From CAVTJL01 sp963752325 (GTDB taxonomy: Bacteria > Pseudomonadota > Alphaproteobacteria > Geminicoccales > Geminicoccaceae): a DNA stretch of 64,000 nt. Each line of letters begins with the position of its first letter. Positions within the stretch are counted from its first letter, which is position 1. The stretch lies in the NCBI GenBank assembly GCA_963752325.1, contig CAVVXU010000002.1, forward strand, positions 62,001 through 126,000, read 5' to 3'. The translations under genes and the position numbers were made by a program. The notes under the pieces were generated by a model. The model made no database searches. It saw nothing but the letters and a program-made list of their open reading frames with translations, and was not told the origin of the DNA. Below are positions 18,520 through 27,594 of the stretch, piece after piece.

Positions 18520-19625
18520 ATGGACCTCGTCAACGCGACCCGGATGGCGGCGGCCTGGACGGTGGCTCTGGACCCGAGCGGTCGGGAGCACGTCGTCGTC
18601 GTGGTCAAGGGCACCTTCCTCTTTCCCGAGGTCGACGGCGCACCTGCCGAGCTGGCGGACGAGCAGGTGCCGCCGGTCATGGCCGACACGTTCACAGGCG
18701 CCCCCGGCTTCTCGGCACCGGTCTACGAGGCGGACTTCCCGCTTCGCAAGCCACGCTGCGACGTCCTGCTCAACGCCACGGCCCATGCGCCCGAGGGCCG
18801 ACCCGCCCAGCGCGTGCGGGTCGGCGTGAAGCTCGGGGCCTGGTCCAAGATCATCGACGTCGTGGGCGATCGGCTATGGCGCCAGGCCGGCCCCGTGCCC
18901 GGCCCGGAGGCGCCGCAGCCCTTCCTCACGATGCCGATCACCTATGACCGGGCCTTCGGCGGCATGGACGACACCAACCCCGAACTCGGCCGACGCCTAC
19001 CGCCTCAATCCCGTCGGCAGAGGCTATGGCCTCGTCCGATCGGGCGAGCGGCTTCTCGGCCGCCCACTCCCCAACACCGAGGCGCCGGGCGATCCCGTGA
19101 AGCTGCCCGTGGGGCGGCTATCGGCCCATGAGCTTCGGCCCCCTCGGCCGCGGCTGGCAGCCCCGCCTCGCCTACGCCGGCACCTACGACCAGAGATGGC
19201 AGGACGAGGTTTTTCCGTTTCTGCCGGCCGACTTCGACGACCGCTATTATCAGGCGGCCCCCGAAGACCAGCAGATCGACTTCCCGAAGGGCGGGGACGA
19301 GCTGGTGCTCGTCAACCTCACGCCCGAGGGACGCGCCCGCCTCAGGCTTCCGATCCTGGCGGTGCCGGTGACCTTTCTGCCACGTGACGGCGGCCCTGCT
19401 CCCGCCGATCCGGTCCTTGATACCATCGTGATCGAGCCGGACAGGCGCCGCCTGACTCTGAGCTGGCGGGCCAGCCGTCCCCTGCGTCGCAACATCTTTG
19501 AGCTCGGCGAGGTGCTCGTGGGCTTGAGAAGCCGTGCCTGGTGGCGCGCCCGCGAGCTCGGCAAGACCTACTATCCGGGGCTCGGGCCACTGGTGCGTGA
19601 CCGCCGAGGCGAATCCGAGGAATGA
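18520..19625 (+). CDS. DUF2169 family T6SS adaptor-like protein, frameshifted as read
   Basis: DUF2169 proteins occur beside PAAR-like (DUF4150) effectors and are thought to help load them onto VgrG. The pieces read in order: VVVKGTFLFPE and ADFPLRKPRCDVLL, then LTMPITYDRAFGGMDDTNP. After a frame shift near 18985 comes NSADAYRLNPVGRGYGLV and RPLPNTEAPGDPVKLP. After a second near 19110 come the SFGPLGRGWQPRLAYAGTYD and FPFLPADFDDRYYQAAPEDQ stretches, running to 19625. Each piece matches a consecutive part of the family, so this is one gene of about 368 residues with two indels. Its stop overlaps the next ATG (ATGA). Confidence 0.83.
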
Positions 19626-20647
19626 CGCCCAATCTCAGCATCCTGGCGTCGGGGATGACCACCGCCGTCGGCCTCACGGCCGAGGCGAGCTGTGCTGCGA
19701 TCCGGGCACGGCTCGACGGCTTTCGCGAGACGCGTTTCATCGCCCGCGGCGGGGAGTGGATCATCGGCGCGGAGGTGCCACTCGAGGAGCCGTGGCGCGG
19801 CGTTCGGCGCTTGGCGCGGCTCGTCGTCGGGCCGCTTCGCGAGTGCCTCGATGCGGGTGGCTGTCAGGATCCTGCCAGCGTGCCGCTCCTCCTGGCGTTG
19901 GCCGAGTCCGATCGGCCCGGGCGACTCCCTGAGCTGGAGCAAGCGCTCGTTCCCGCGCTTGTCGAGCTTCTCGGCAGCGCGTTCCACGAGGCGTCCCGCC
20001 TGATCCCGCACGGACGGGTCGGCGGAGCGCTGGCGGTGCGTGAGGCAAGCCGGCTCATCCACGAGCAGGGACACGAGCGGGTACTCGTCGCCGGGGTCGA
20101 CAGCTATCTCACGGCCGGCGCTTTGCTCGCCTTTGACGACAGCCATCGGCTGCTGACGCCGGACAACGGCGACGGCTTCGTTCCCGGCGAAGCCGGGGCG
20201 GCGCTGCTGCTCGGGCCGGGTGGGGAAGCCGGCAGCCTCGGCTGCCTGTCGCTCGGCCTCGCGCGGGAGACCGCCATGATCGCGAGCGAGGAGCCGCTGC
20301 GCGGCCAAGGGCTCGCCCAGGCGTTCCGCCAAGCCCTCGGCGCCGCCGGCCTGGAGATGGCACAGATCGGCTACCGCATCGGCACGATGAGCGGTGAGCA
20401 GTACTGGTTCAAGGAGCTCGAGCTGGCGACCGCACGCCTCCTGCGCGGCCGGCACGAGTTCATGGATCTCTGGCATCCTGCGGACTGTATCGGCGAGGTG
20501 GGCGCCGCGAGCCTGCTCTGCTGCGTCGCGGTCGCTGCCATGGCCGCCCGAAAGGGCTACGCGGCTGGCGATCCGGTGCTGGTGACCGCGAGCAACGACG
20601 ACAGCCGGCGTGCCGCCATGGTGCTGGCCCGCGGAGGGCGAAGCTGA
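19622..20647 (+). CDS. Ketosynthase-fold protein of T6SS loci, lacking the catalytic cysteine
   Basis: The 341-residue product has a thiolase/beta-ketoacyl-synthase fold pattern: VLVAGVDSYLTAGALLAF resembles the strand after the KAS nucleophile helix, followed by FVPGEAGAALLLG. However, the nucleophile elbow is replaced by HGRVGGALAV (H130 onward) with no Cys, and the C-terminal Gly-rich His/Phe loop reads ASNDDSRRAAMV. It should therefore be catalytically dead. Such degenerate KAS-like genes recur between DUF2169 and DUF4150 genes in T6SS effector modules; a chaperone or scaffold role is inferred. It overlaps the genes on both sides by 1-4 bases. Confidence 0.7.
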   Translation: MTPNLSILASGMTTAVGLTAEASCAAIRARLDGFRETRFIARGGEWIIGAEVPLEEPWRGVRRLARLVVGPLRECLDAGGCQDPASVPLLLALAESDRPGRLPELEQALVPALVELLGSAFHEASRLIPHGRVGGALAVREASRLIHEQGHERVLVAGVDSYLTAGALLAFDDSHRLLTPDNGDGFVPGEAGAALLLGPGGEAGSLGCLSLGLARETAMIASEEPLRGQGLAQAFRQALGAAGLEMAQIGYRIGTMSGEQYWFKELELATARLLRGRHEFMDLWHPADCIGEVGAASLLCCVAVAAMAARKGYAAGDPVLVTASNDDSRRAAMVLARGGRS

Positions 20648-21744
20648 TGGCCAACGAGGTCTACGCGAACACGCGCGAGATCTCCTGCAAGGCAGGCAAC
20701 GGCAAGTCGATCTGCGCCTTTCCCGACGTCTGCATGACGCCGCCAGAGAACCCCGCGACGCCACCCGGCATTCCGGTGCCCTATCCCAATACCGGGCTCG
20801 CCAGCGACACGACGGACGGCAGCAAGAGCGTGACCATCTCCGGTAAGGAGATCATGCTCAAGAACAAGAGCTACTTCAAGCAGAGCATGGGTGACGAGGC
20901 AGGCTGCGCCGCCAAGAAAGGCGTCATCAGCAGCGTCAACCGAGGCAAGGTCTACTTCATCGCCTGGTCGATGGACGTGAAGGCCGAGGGCGAGAACGTC
21001 GTTCGCCACCTCGACATGACCACCCACAACCACGCCTCGCCGGTCACGAACGCGCCGCCGACGGTCCATATCGACGGCATGGCGTTCCAGCTGCCGGGCT
21101 CCTGTGACACGAACGTCACAGACCACAACAATGCCTGCAAAGGCGCCGAGCAGAGTCACAGACGGTCCTATACGCAGGCGGGCGACTTCAAGGGGTGGGA
21201 GCCGGCCGGGCTCGATTGCAGCAAGGCCAAGGATCCCGAGAAATGCAAGAAGGCAAAGGCCTGCCTTCTCATGCCGAAGAAGCAGGACAAGAAGTTTTGC
21301 TGCAAAGAGGATACAACCGGCCATCATCTGATTGAGGACCATTGGGTAAATGGGAGAACGCGCAACTTCCCGATGGCGCAGGAGAATGCCGGCTACAATG
21401 CGGCACCTACCGTCTGTGCCGGCGACGACAGGTACAGCGGCAAGCACGGCGTTCTTCACGGGGTGCAGGGCGCCATCGAGGAATCCTACATGAGCGGCGG
21501 CGCCCGACGGGATTCGACCAAGGCGAATGGCGGCTGGAACTACGGCGCGGGCAAGGAGGCGGCCATAACGGCCCACCAGGAGGCGTTCGGCGCAAAGACC
21601 TGCAGCGCACCCTGTCTCGAGGCCCAGCTGGACAAATTCTATGGCTCCGACCCGGGCCGCTCCCTCAACGCTCCGGAGACCCAGCCTCTGAAGGAGCGTC
21701 AGCGCAATCGCTACGAGCCCAGATTCTCGGCCCCGAGCCCGTAG
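20647..21744 (+). CDS. PAAR-like (DUF4150) effector with C-terminal GHH-type nuclease toxin
   Basis: A probable specialised T6SS effector of 365 residues. The N-terminus (about 1-115) is the DUF4150 PAAR-like spike tip: EISCKAGNGKSICAFPDVCM, then PPGIPVPYPNTG and KEIMLKNKSYFKQSMGDEAG. A Lys/Cys-rich linker leads to the toxin: KFCCKEDTTGHHLIEDHWV with H226-H227, then GYNAAPTVCAGDDRYSGKHG and VLHGVQGAIEESY. GHH, the trailing GKHG-H and the Cys-rich setting fit the Tox-GHH2/HNH-endonuclease VII class, so DNA cleavage in a rival cell is inferred. It sits directly after DUF2169 and KAS-like genes and 12 bases before a likely immunity gene. Confidence 0.82.
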   Translation: MANEVYANTREISCKAGNGKSICAFPDVCMTPPENPATPPGIPVPYPNTGLASDTTDGSKSVTISGKEIMLKNKSYFKQSMGDEAGCAAKKGVISSVNRGKVYFIAWSMDVKAEGENVVRHLDMTTHNHASPVTNAPPTVHIDGMAFQLPGSCDTNVTDHNNACKGAEQSHRRSYTQAGDFKGWEPAGLDCSKAKDPEKCKKAKACLLMPKKQDKKFCCKEDTTGHHLIEDHWVNGRTRNFPMAQENAGYNAAPTVCAGDDRYSGKHGVLHGVQGAIEESYMSGGARRDSTKANGGWNYGAGKEAAITAHQEAFGAKTCSAPCLEAQLDKFYGSDPGRSLNAPETQPLKERQRNRYEPRFSAPSP

Positions 21745-21756
21745 AGGAGTCTGAAG

Positions 21757-22668
21757 ATGGGCCGGCTGATCTACGTCCACGCCTTCGTCTACGATCCGGA
21801 TCGGCTGCTCGTCGGCTCTGTGGACGAGGATCTCGAAGAGGACGACGTCGCCCACGCGATCATCCTGCGCTGGGTTGCCGGCACATGGGATCGCTGGGAT
21901 ATGGCAACCCGGCTAGCGGGTCACGTCCTCTACGACGGTTCGGGCGGACGGACCTTTCTGGGCGTTGGGATCGATGGCGAATATCAGATGGTCGACCGCA
22001 ATGGCCCGCGCGAGGCGCAGGTCGACAGCGGCGAGCACGGCCCGAGCGCCTTGCGGCACCTTCGCGTCGTCACGCTGATCGGCGAGCACATCTATGTCGC
22101 GGGCATGCAGCGCCAAGTCTATCGCATGTCCAAGAGCGGCGGGCCCTGGGAACGGTTTGATGCCGGCCTGCTGGTTCCGCGCGACGATCCGACGATCGCC
22201 GGGCTGTGGGATATCGATGGCTTCTCGAGCGAGCATCTCTACGCGCCCGGGCTGCGCGGCGAGCTGTGGCGATACGAGGATGGCAGCTGGCTGAGCTGTG
22301 ATCCGCCGACCAATGCCGGGCTCTATGCCGTCGTCTGCTGCACCGATGAGCAGGTCTACGTCGCCGGCGACCAAGGCATTGTCCTGCGCGGACGCGGCGA
22401 CCAATGGCTGCCCCTGACCAACGACGTCACCGACGAGGCCTTCTGGAGCATGGCCGAGTTCAAGGGCGTCGTTTATCTCGTCACGAGCGAGCGAGGACTT
22501 TTCAGGATCAATGGGGACAGCGTCGAGGCTGTCGACCTTCCTTTCGCAGAGCCGCCGACGATGCGCCGCCTGCACACCGACGGCAACGTTCTTCTGGCGG
22601 TCGGATCGCGCGACGTGACGGTGTTCGATGGCAGCCACTGGCGCAGCCTCGATCCACCACGTGAGTGA
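21757..22668 (+). CDS. Beta-propeller protein, candidate immunity protein
   Basis: Function not established. The 303 residues are built from repeated ~40-residue four-strand units: AIILRWVAGTWDRWDM, RVVTLIGEHIYVAGMQRQVYR, WDIDGFSSEHLYAPGLRGELWRY, VCCTDEQVYVAGDQGIVLR and MAEFKGVVYLVTSERGLFRI. The pattern (G.hYVaG..g.vyr..g..W) is that of a WD/YncE-like propeller. There is no signal peptide, so it is probably cytoplasmic, where a nuclease toxin must be neutralised. A good ribosome site (AGAGGAG) precedes ATG 21757. It is the last gene of the plus-strand T6SS operon and directly follows the toxin gene, the expected immunity position. Confidence 0.65.
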   Translation: MGRLIYVHAFVYDPDRLLVGSVDEDLEEDDVAHAIILRWVAGTWDRWDMATRLAGHVLYDGSGGRTFLGVGIDGEYQMVDRNGPREAQVDSGEHGPSALRHLRVVTLIGEHIYVAGMQRQVYRMSKSGGPWERFDAGLLVPRDDPTIAGLWDIDGFSSEHLYAPGLRGELWRYEDGSWLSCDPPTNAGLYAVVCCTDEQVYVAGDQGIVLRGRGDQWLPLTNDVTDEAFWSMAEFKGVVYLVTSERGLFRINGDSVEAVDLPFAEPPTMRRLHTDGNVLLAVGSRDVTVFDGSHWRSLDPPRE

Positions 22669-22677
22669 TTGCTCTCG

Positions 22678-23554
22678 TTACTGACTGGAAACCCGGTACT
22701 CCACGACAGGCTCGAGGCCGGCGGACGCCGGCAGGGGGGGGCCCAGCTCGATCGTGCCATGGCCAATCAGAACCGCCGTATCCCGACGGAGGAAGATTGG
22801 CTCGCCCTGGGCGGGGCAGAGCCAGGTGCCGTTGGTGCTCCTGTCCTCGATCACGAATCTGTCTCGAGAGATGCCAATCACGGCGTGACGGCGCGAGCAG
22901 AGGAGCGAGCGGACGACGAGGTCACACGCCTCGTCCCGGCCGATGACGAGGCTGCCGCTCGTCGACAGCTCGATGATCCGGGCGTTGTGGCGTAGCTGAA
23001 GCATCCGGCGCCGACTCACCCCGGCCTGGAACTCGACGCAGAACGGTTCCCTCGACCTCCGGCACGAGCCGAAGGCGCCAGACGCTGGTCGGCATGCTTC
23101 GGCCCCTGACGACGAGGCTGTCGAAAAGCTCGGCCCGCTCGCGAAGCGGCGGCGGCAGCGCCGCGATCAAGTCGCCGCTCGCCAGCGCCTCGCCGGGTCG
23201 CGCGATGCCCTCGAGCCGGGCGGCGAGGTTGACCGCATCGCCGAAGACATCGCCCGAGCCGTCGCGCTGGACGACAGGTCCGAGATGCATGGCAGCTCGC
23301 AGCAGCGCACCGGCATCTCCTCCGAGTGCCAGCATCCGCTCGGCAGCCAGGAAGGCTTGCTCGGCAGTGGGAAAGATCAAGAGGAGGCCATCGCCGAGAT
23401 GCTTGACGAGCCGCCCACGGTGGCTGTCGGCGGTGCGGACGGCCGCGCTCAACAGGTCTTGCGTGACGCGCGCCGCCGCAACGTCGCCGAGCCGCTCATA
23501 GAGCCCGGTGCTGTCGCCGATATCGACGAAGACGATGGCTACCGGGGCACTCAT
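22678..23554 (-). CDS. Class III adenylate cyclase fused to an FHA domain, frameshifted as read
   Basis: The N-terminal half is a class III nucleotide cyclase domain: VAIVFVDIGDSTGLYERLGD with the metal-binding Asp, KHLGDGLLLIFPTAEQA, and VFGDAVNLAARLEGIA. The C-terminal ~110 residues form an FHA domain: SLVIGRDEACDLVV, LCSRRHAVIGI and IEDRSTNGTWL. A frame shift near 23035 separates them as read; the joined gene is about 291 residues. The last gene of the minus-strand T6SS accessory operon, it converges with the propeller gene, leaving 9 bases between stops. A cyclase whose output is tied to phosphothreonine recognition would link T6SS phospho-signalling to cAMP; this is inference. Confidence 0.78.
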
Positions 23555-23650
23555 CCGGCGTCACCGGGAGTGGCATCGCAGATACCACCCCTCGGGCAAA
23601 GGCGAAGTCTCGGTCTCGTCTCTCGGGTCAGCCGCTGGAGATGACGTCCG

Positions 23651-24895
23651 TCAGGACTGAGTGACCCGCGCCCGCCAGTTGGGTAGCGCCGACTCGGCGC
23701 GGAGCGCAGCAAGCTCGTACGCGGAAGCTCGACGCTGACGCTGGAAGCCTCGGGCGAATGCATCCTCCGCCACATCCTTGTCGATCGGTCGGCCCAGAAG
23801 ATGGCGCGTGTGAGCGGCAAATCGATCCGCATGGTCCTCCCACCAGGCCTGGACGAGATCCGGGTCGGGCCAAGGCAGATTCTCGTCCTCGTCGAGTGCC
23901 ACGCGCTCGTCCTCGGCGGCCTCGCTCGGTCCGGCCTCGAAGCCGGCCGGCGCCTCACCCTCCAGATCGTCATAGGCGAGATCGACGCCGGTGATGAGGG
24001 AGAAGCTCTCGCCGGCGAGGCGTGCCAGATCGGGGTCCGTCATCCGCCCGAGAAGCCAGGGCACTGTCGCAGGATCACCCAGCAGGCCCAAGGCCTCGAC
24101 GATGAGGCGCTGATGTGCCCGGTCTCCGCTCAGTCCCCTGATCCAGGACGCAACGCGTGCCGGTGCGGCCTCTCGCACCAGGGCGTCCAGCGCGGGCCGA
24201 CCATGCCCGTACCGCTCGGCCGCCGCCTCCAGACCGGGCAGGACCCGGGGATCGGCCTTCAGGAGGGCCGCGGACCAGGCTGCCCAGAGCGCCACCTCCT
24301 CATTGGGGTCGTCGATCATGCTCACGACCTGCTCGCCAAGATCGGCACGTCCGAGCTCGCCAGCCAGACGCAGCGCCCGTGCGCGCACGGACGACGCCTC
24401 ATCGCCGAGCAGCCGGACGAGACGCTCGCCCGGGTCGACCCGATGGAGCGACAGGGCGACGGTCCCCAGCAGGCGCTCGAACCCGTCGGCGGAGGCGAGC
24501 CAGGCCCGAACCGCGGGCGCCAGCGCCCGGGTCGGCAGCCAGCCGAGCGCACCGAACAGGCCGCGCCGGGTCTCGGGCATCGCCTCGGCCAGCTCGACGA
24601 GCGCCGGCCAGCCCTCCTGAGCCTCGGATCTCAGGGCCAGCACGGCCTGCACGAACATCTCGCCCGGCTCCCGGAAACGGTCGAGCTGGGCCGTGGCGAT
24701 CTCGAGCCCCGTCTCGCCCGCGACCCAGAGCCCGTCCAGGTGCGCGTCCAGCCGCTCCTCGAGCCTCGCCAGATGGCGCGGCGCATAGTGCGGCGCATCG
24801 ACGGCGCGATCGCGCAGCAGCCACAGGAAGGCCGCCTCCTCGGCATGCTGCTCGACGATGGCGGGAATGGGTGTCCGGCGGGGGAGAGAGGCCAT
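23651..24895 (-). CDS. TIGR02270-type T6SS-associated HEAT-repeat protein
   Basis: A 414-residue helical-repeat protein of the family that accompanies VgrG/DUF6484/DUF4150 genes in T6SS loci; its role is not known. After an N-terminal part starting SLPRRTPIPAIVEQHAEEAA, HEAT-like repeats run from ~residue 120 to 300 (LVRLLGDEASSVRARALRLAGEL, then VSMIDDPNEEVALWAAWSAALL, then LIVEALGLLGDPATVPWLLGRM). An acidic C-terminal region follows (EAAEDERVALDEDENLPWPD). The ATG at 24895 overlaps the stop of the DUF6484 gene by one base. No signal sequence is seen, so it is probably a cytoplasmic adaptor or scaffold. Confidence 0.75.
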   Translation of the reverse strand: MASLPRRTPIPAIVEQHAEEAAFLWLLRDRAVDAPHYAPRHLARLEERLDAHLDGLWVAGETGLEIATAQLDRFREPGEMFVQAVLALRSEAQEGWPALVELAEAMPETRRGLFGALGWLPTRALAPAVRAWLASADGFERLLGTVALSLHRVDPGERLVRLLGDEASSVRARALRLAGELGRADLGEQVVSMIDDPNEEVALWAAWSAALLKADPRVLPGLEAAAERYGHGRPALDALVREAAPARVASWIRGLSGDRAHQRLIVEALGLLGDPATVPWLLGRMTDPDLARLAGESFSLITGVDLAYDDLEGEAPAGFEAGPSEAAEDERVALDEDENLPWPDPDLVQAWWEDHADRFAAHTRHLLGRPIDKDVAEDAFARGFQRQRRASAYELAALRAESALPNWRARVTQS

Positions 24896-25323
24896 CAGTT
24901 GAGCTGCACCGAGCCGCCTTTGATCTTGTTCACGCCCGACGAGCGGCTGAGAACATAGGTGCCGCGGATCAGCACCTTGCCGGCGCGGGTCAGCGTGATG
25001 CTGGCCCTGCCGCAGCGGAGCACGATCTCCTGCTCGGCCACGAGCTCGAGACGCTGGCCATCGCGCTCGACCACGACCGCGGAGGCGGGCGCCAGCACGC
25101 GACCGATGATAAGCGGCCGCTCGGGATCGCCGTCCTCGAACAGCAGCGCGACCTCGCAATCGAGATCGGCATCGCTCAGGGCCGCCGTCGCGCGTGCCGG
25201 CCACGAGCCTGTTCTGTCCGGCATGGTCACGAGCGGCTGGCGGTCGGCGGTGAAGCCGGCCAGCCTGCCGATCACCACGCCATCGAGCCGCTCGCGGACA
25301 GGCGGCAGCGTCACCTCGAGCAT
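24895..25323 (-). CDS. DUF6484-type VgrG-associated protein
   Basis: A 142-residue beta-rich protein with DGVVIGRLAGFTADRQPLV, CEVALLFEDGDPERPLIIGRVL and a tail of repeating strands (RLELVAEQEIVLRCGRASIT, TLTRAGKVLIRGTYVLSRS). The tail resembles the OB-fold and needle strands of VgrG (IVLRCG, ITLT..GKV.IRGT) and may let it pack against the spike. ATG 25323 with GAGGGGA upstream is chosen over a TTG 15 bases earlier. It follows vgrG with the ribosome site inside the vgrG stop region and precedes the TIGR02270 gene, a gene trio typical of T6SS effector islands. The biochemical role is unknown. Confidence 0.7.
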   Translation of the reverse strand: MLEVTLPPVRERLDGVVIGRLAGFTADRQPLVTMPDRTGSWPARATAALSDADLDCEVALLFEDGDPERPLIIGRVLAPASAVVVERDGQRLELVAEQEIVLRCGRASITLTRAGKVLIRGTYVLSRSSGVNKIKGGSVQLN

Positions 25324-25334
25324 CGCGCGTCCCC

Positions 25335-27555
25335 TCAATTCTGCAAGATCTTCTGGCCCTTCTGGGTGATGTTCCCGTCGGCCTTGATGTCGATCTTGCC
25401 CGAGGCGTCGATCAGGATGTTGTTGCCCTTGATCGTGATGTCGCCGTTCTTCTTCATGATGATCTGAGCGCTTCCGGTGGTGATCAGGACCTCGTCGCCG
25501 GCGGTGATCGAGAGCGTCTTGCCGATCGTCCAGGTGCCGCCCTGGCCGACAGAGAGCGTGTCGTCCTTGGCGATGCTGCCGCTGCGGTTGCCGCCGACCT
25601 CGAGCGAATCATCGGCCGCGACATTCGTGCTGCGCGCAGCACCGATCTTCCAGCTGTCGTCGGCGGCGACCTCGTGCGACTGCGCGGCGCCGATCGTGAG
25701 GCTGCGCGCCGCCCCGACCGAGCGCGTCTCGTCGGCGCCGACGCTGTCGGTCCGGTTGGCACCGATGCTGACCTTCTGATCGCTGCCGACGCTCAAGGTC
25801 TGATTGCTGCCGACCGTGATGCTCTGATTGCTCCCGACCTTCACGGTCTGGTCGGTGCCGACCGTGATGGCCTGGTTGCTGCCGACGCTCACCGTCTCGT
25901 CGACGCCGACCGTGCGCTTCCGGTTGTTGCCGACGCTCATGGTCTCGTCGTGGCCGACTTTCTCCTCCCTGTCGTTACCGATCGAGATCGATCTCGTCGT
26001 TCCCGACGAGCTCGGCCTTGTCGTGCTCGACGACGATGGTCTCGTCCTTCTGGGCATGGAGAAACACCTCCTCCGAGCCCTTCTTGTCCTCGAAGCGCAG
26101 CTCGTTGGAGCCGCCACCGCCCTTCGAGGAGTTGCTCTTGATGCCGGACTGGGTGGCGTTGGCGGGCAGGCCGTAGGGCGGCATCGAAAGCGCGTTGTAG
26201 AGTCGCCCGCTGATGACGCGGTCGGTCCGGGTCGCCCTCGAGAAAGTCGACGAGCACCTCCTGACCGATGCGCGGGATATGCATCCCGCCGAAGCTTGCT
26301 CCCGCCCAGAGCTGGGAAACACGGATCCAGCACGAGCTGTTCGCATCGTGCTTGCCCTGCCGGTCCCAATGGAACTGGACCTTCACCCGCCCATACCGAT
26401 CGGGAAAGATCTCCTCGCCGGCAGGACCGGTAACGATCGCCGTCTGCGGGCCGTGCACGAAAGGCCGAGGCGTGATCCGGGCGGGCCGGAACGGCACCAC
26501 GAAATCGAGCGCCTCGAGGCGGCAGCGATAGACCTCCTTGTCCGGCCGTCGCGGCCTGTCGCGAGCGATAGAGCTCGCTTTCGATCTCGTGCTCGATCGC
26601 GACGAGGAGGTAGCTCTTGTTCTGCTCACGCCGAGGGAAGCCCGTGAGGTCGAAGCGGCAGCCGCAGGTCAGCCCCGCGACCGTCCCCTCGCCGAGGCAG
26701 CGCGCCTGATCGCTCTGCAACTCCTCGAGACGGATGCGGGCGAGCTTGTCGCCGCGGCCGATATCCACATAGGCCTCGGGATAATCGTAGACCTCGCTCG
26801 CCGCGAGCGCGTGGGCACGGGGATCGCTGTCGACGACCGTGAGATCGGTCCGCGGCTTCTCGAAGTCGAAGCTGCGCAGCGTCGACTTGCCGGCCCGGAC
26901 AGCCTGCCTCGGCCGCCACTCGTCCAGATGGTCGCGCTCGCGCCGGGCATGATCGCGTGGCGGGAAATAGGGGACCTTCTCGAACCCCGCCCTGGTCGTG
27001 TGGCTCGACATCGTGTCGACCAGCAGGAGCTTGTGGCCGCCCTCCTCATGCTCGAAGAAATAGTAGATCCCCTCGCTCTCGAGCAGCCGGGACACGAAGT
27101 CGAGATCACTCTCGCGGTACTGGGTGCAGTAGATCCGGGGCGCATAGCTCTCGGTGAGCCGGGACTTCGAACACGGCGATGGGCCAGCCGCCGAACACCT
27201 CGGCCACGATCTCGGGCACCGACATATTCTGGAAGATCCGGCAGTCATGGCGGCGCGAGAGGAACCAGAGCCATGGCACAACGGTCAGCCCATAGCGGGC
27301 GTGGACGTCCTCCTCCCCTAGATAGGAGGCATCGGCGACGAGGCCGTGGAAATAGCGCTTGGCGCCTCCGATGAGATCGAGGCTGACCGTCAGATCCTTG
27401 CCCAGGAAGTCCGCGAGAGCGAGATCGTGATTCTCGCTCAAAGCCTCGACCTCGTAGCGGAATGGCCTGCTGAGCTCGTCGCGGCCGCTCAGACGATCCA
27501 GGCGCAGCCCTGCACCTGCGCCGGCCGGAAGGATTCGGCACTCCCGCTCAGCCAC
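25335..27555 (-). pseudogene. vgrG: VgrG/TssI spike protein, four frame breaks as read
   Basis: VgrG trimers cap the Hcp tube and pierce the target. Segments in order: LSGRDELSRPFRYEVEALSE with LGKDLTVSLDL and YFHGLVADASYLG (gp27-like); after a break near 27165, SYAPRIYCTQYRESDLDFV, SRLLESEGIYYFFEHEEGGH; after ~26560, GPAGEEIFPDRYGRVKVQFH and WIRVSQLWAGASFGGMHIPR with GQEVLVDFLEGDPDRP (gp5-like OB fold); after ~26225, SGRLYNA and SNELRFEDKKGSEEVFLHAQ; after ~25995 a long needle of VGxNxxxxVG repeats ending KILQN. Joined length is about 740 residues. Every break falls inside conserved sequence and each frame resumes exactly, so this is more likely indel error than decay. It is followed by DUF6484 and preceded by the caspase gene. 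Confidence 0.85.
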
Positions 27556-27594
27556 GGCCGCGCGCCGTCGGGCAGGTCCACCGTGCCGCCATCA

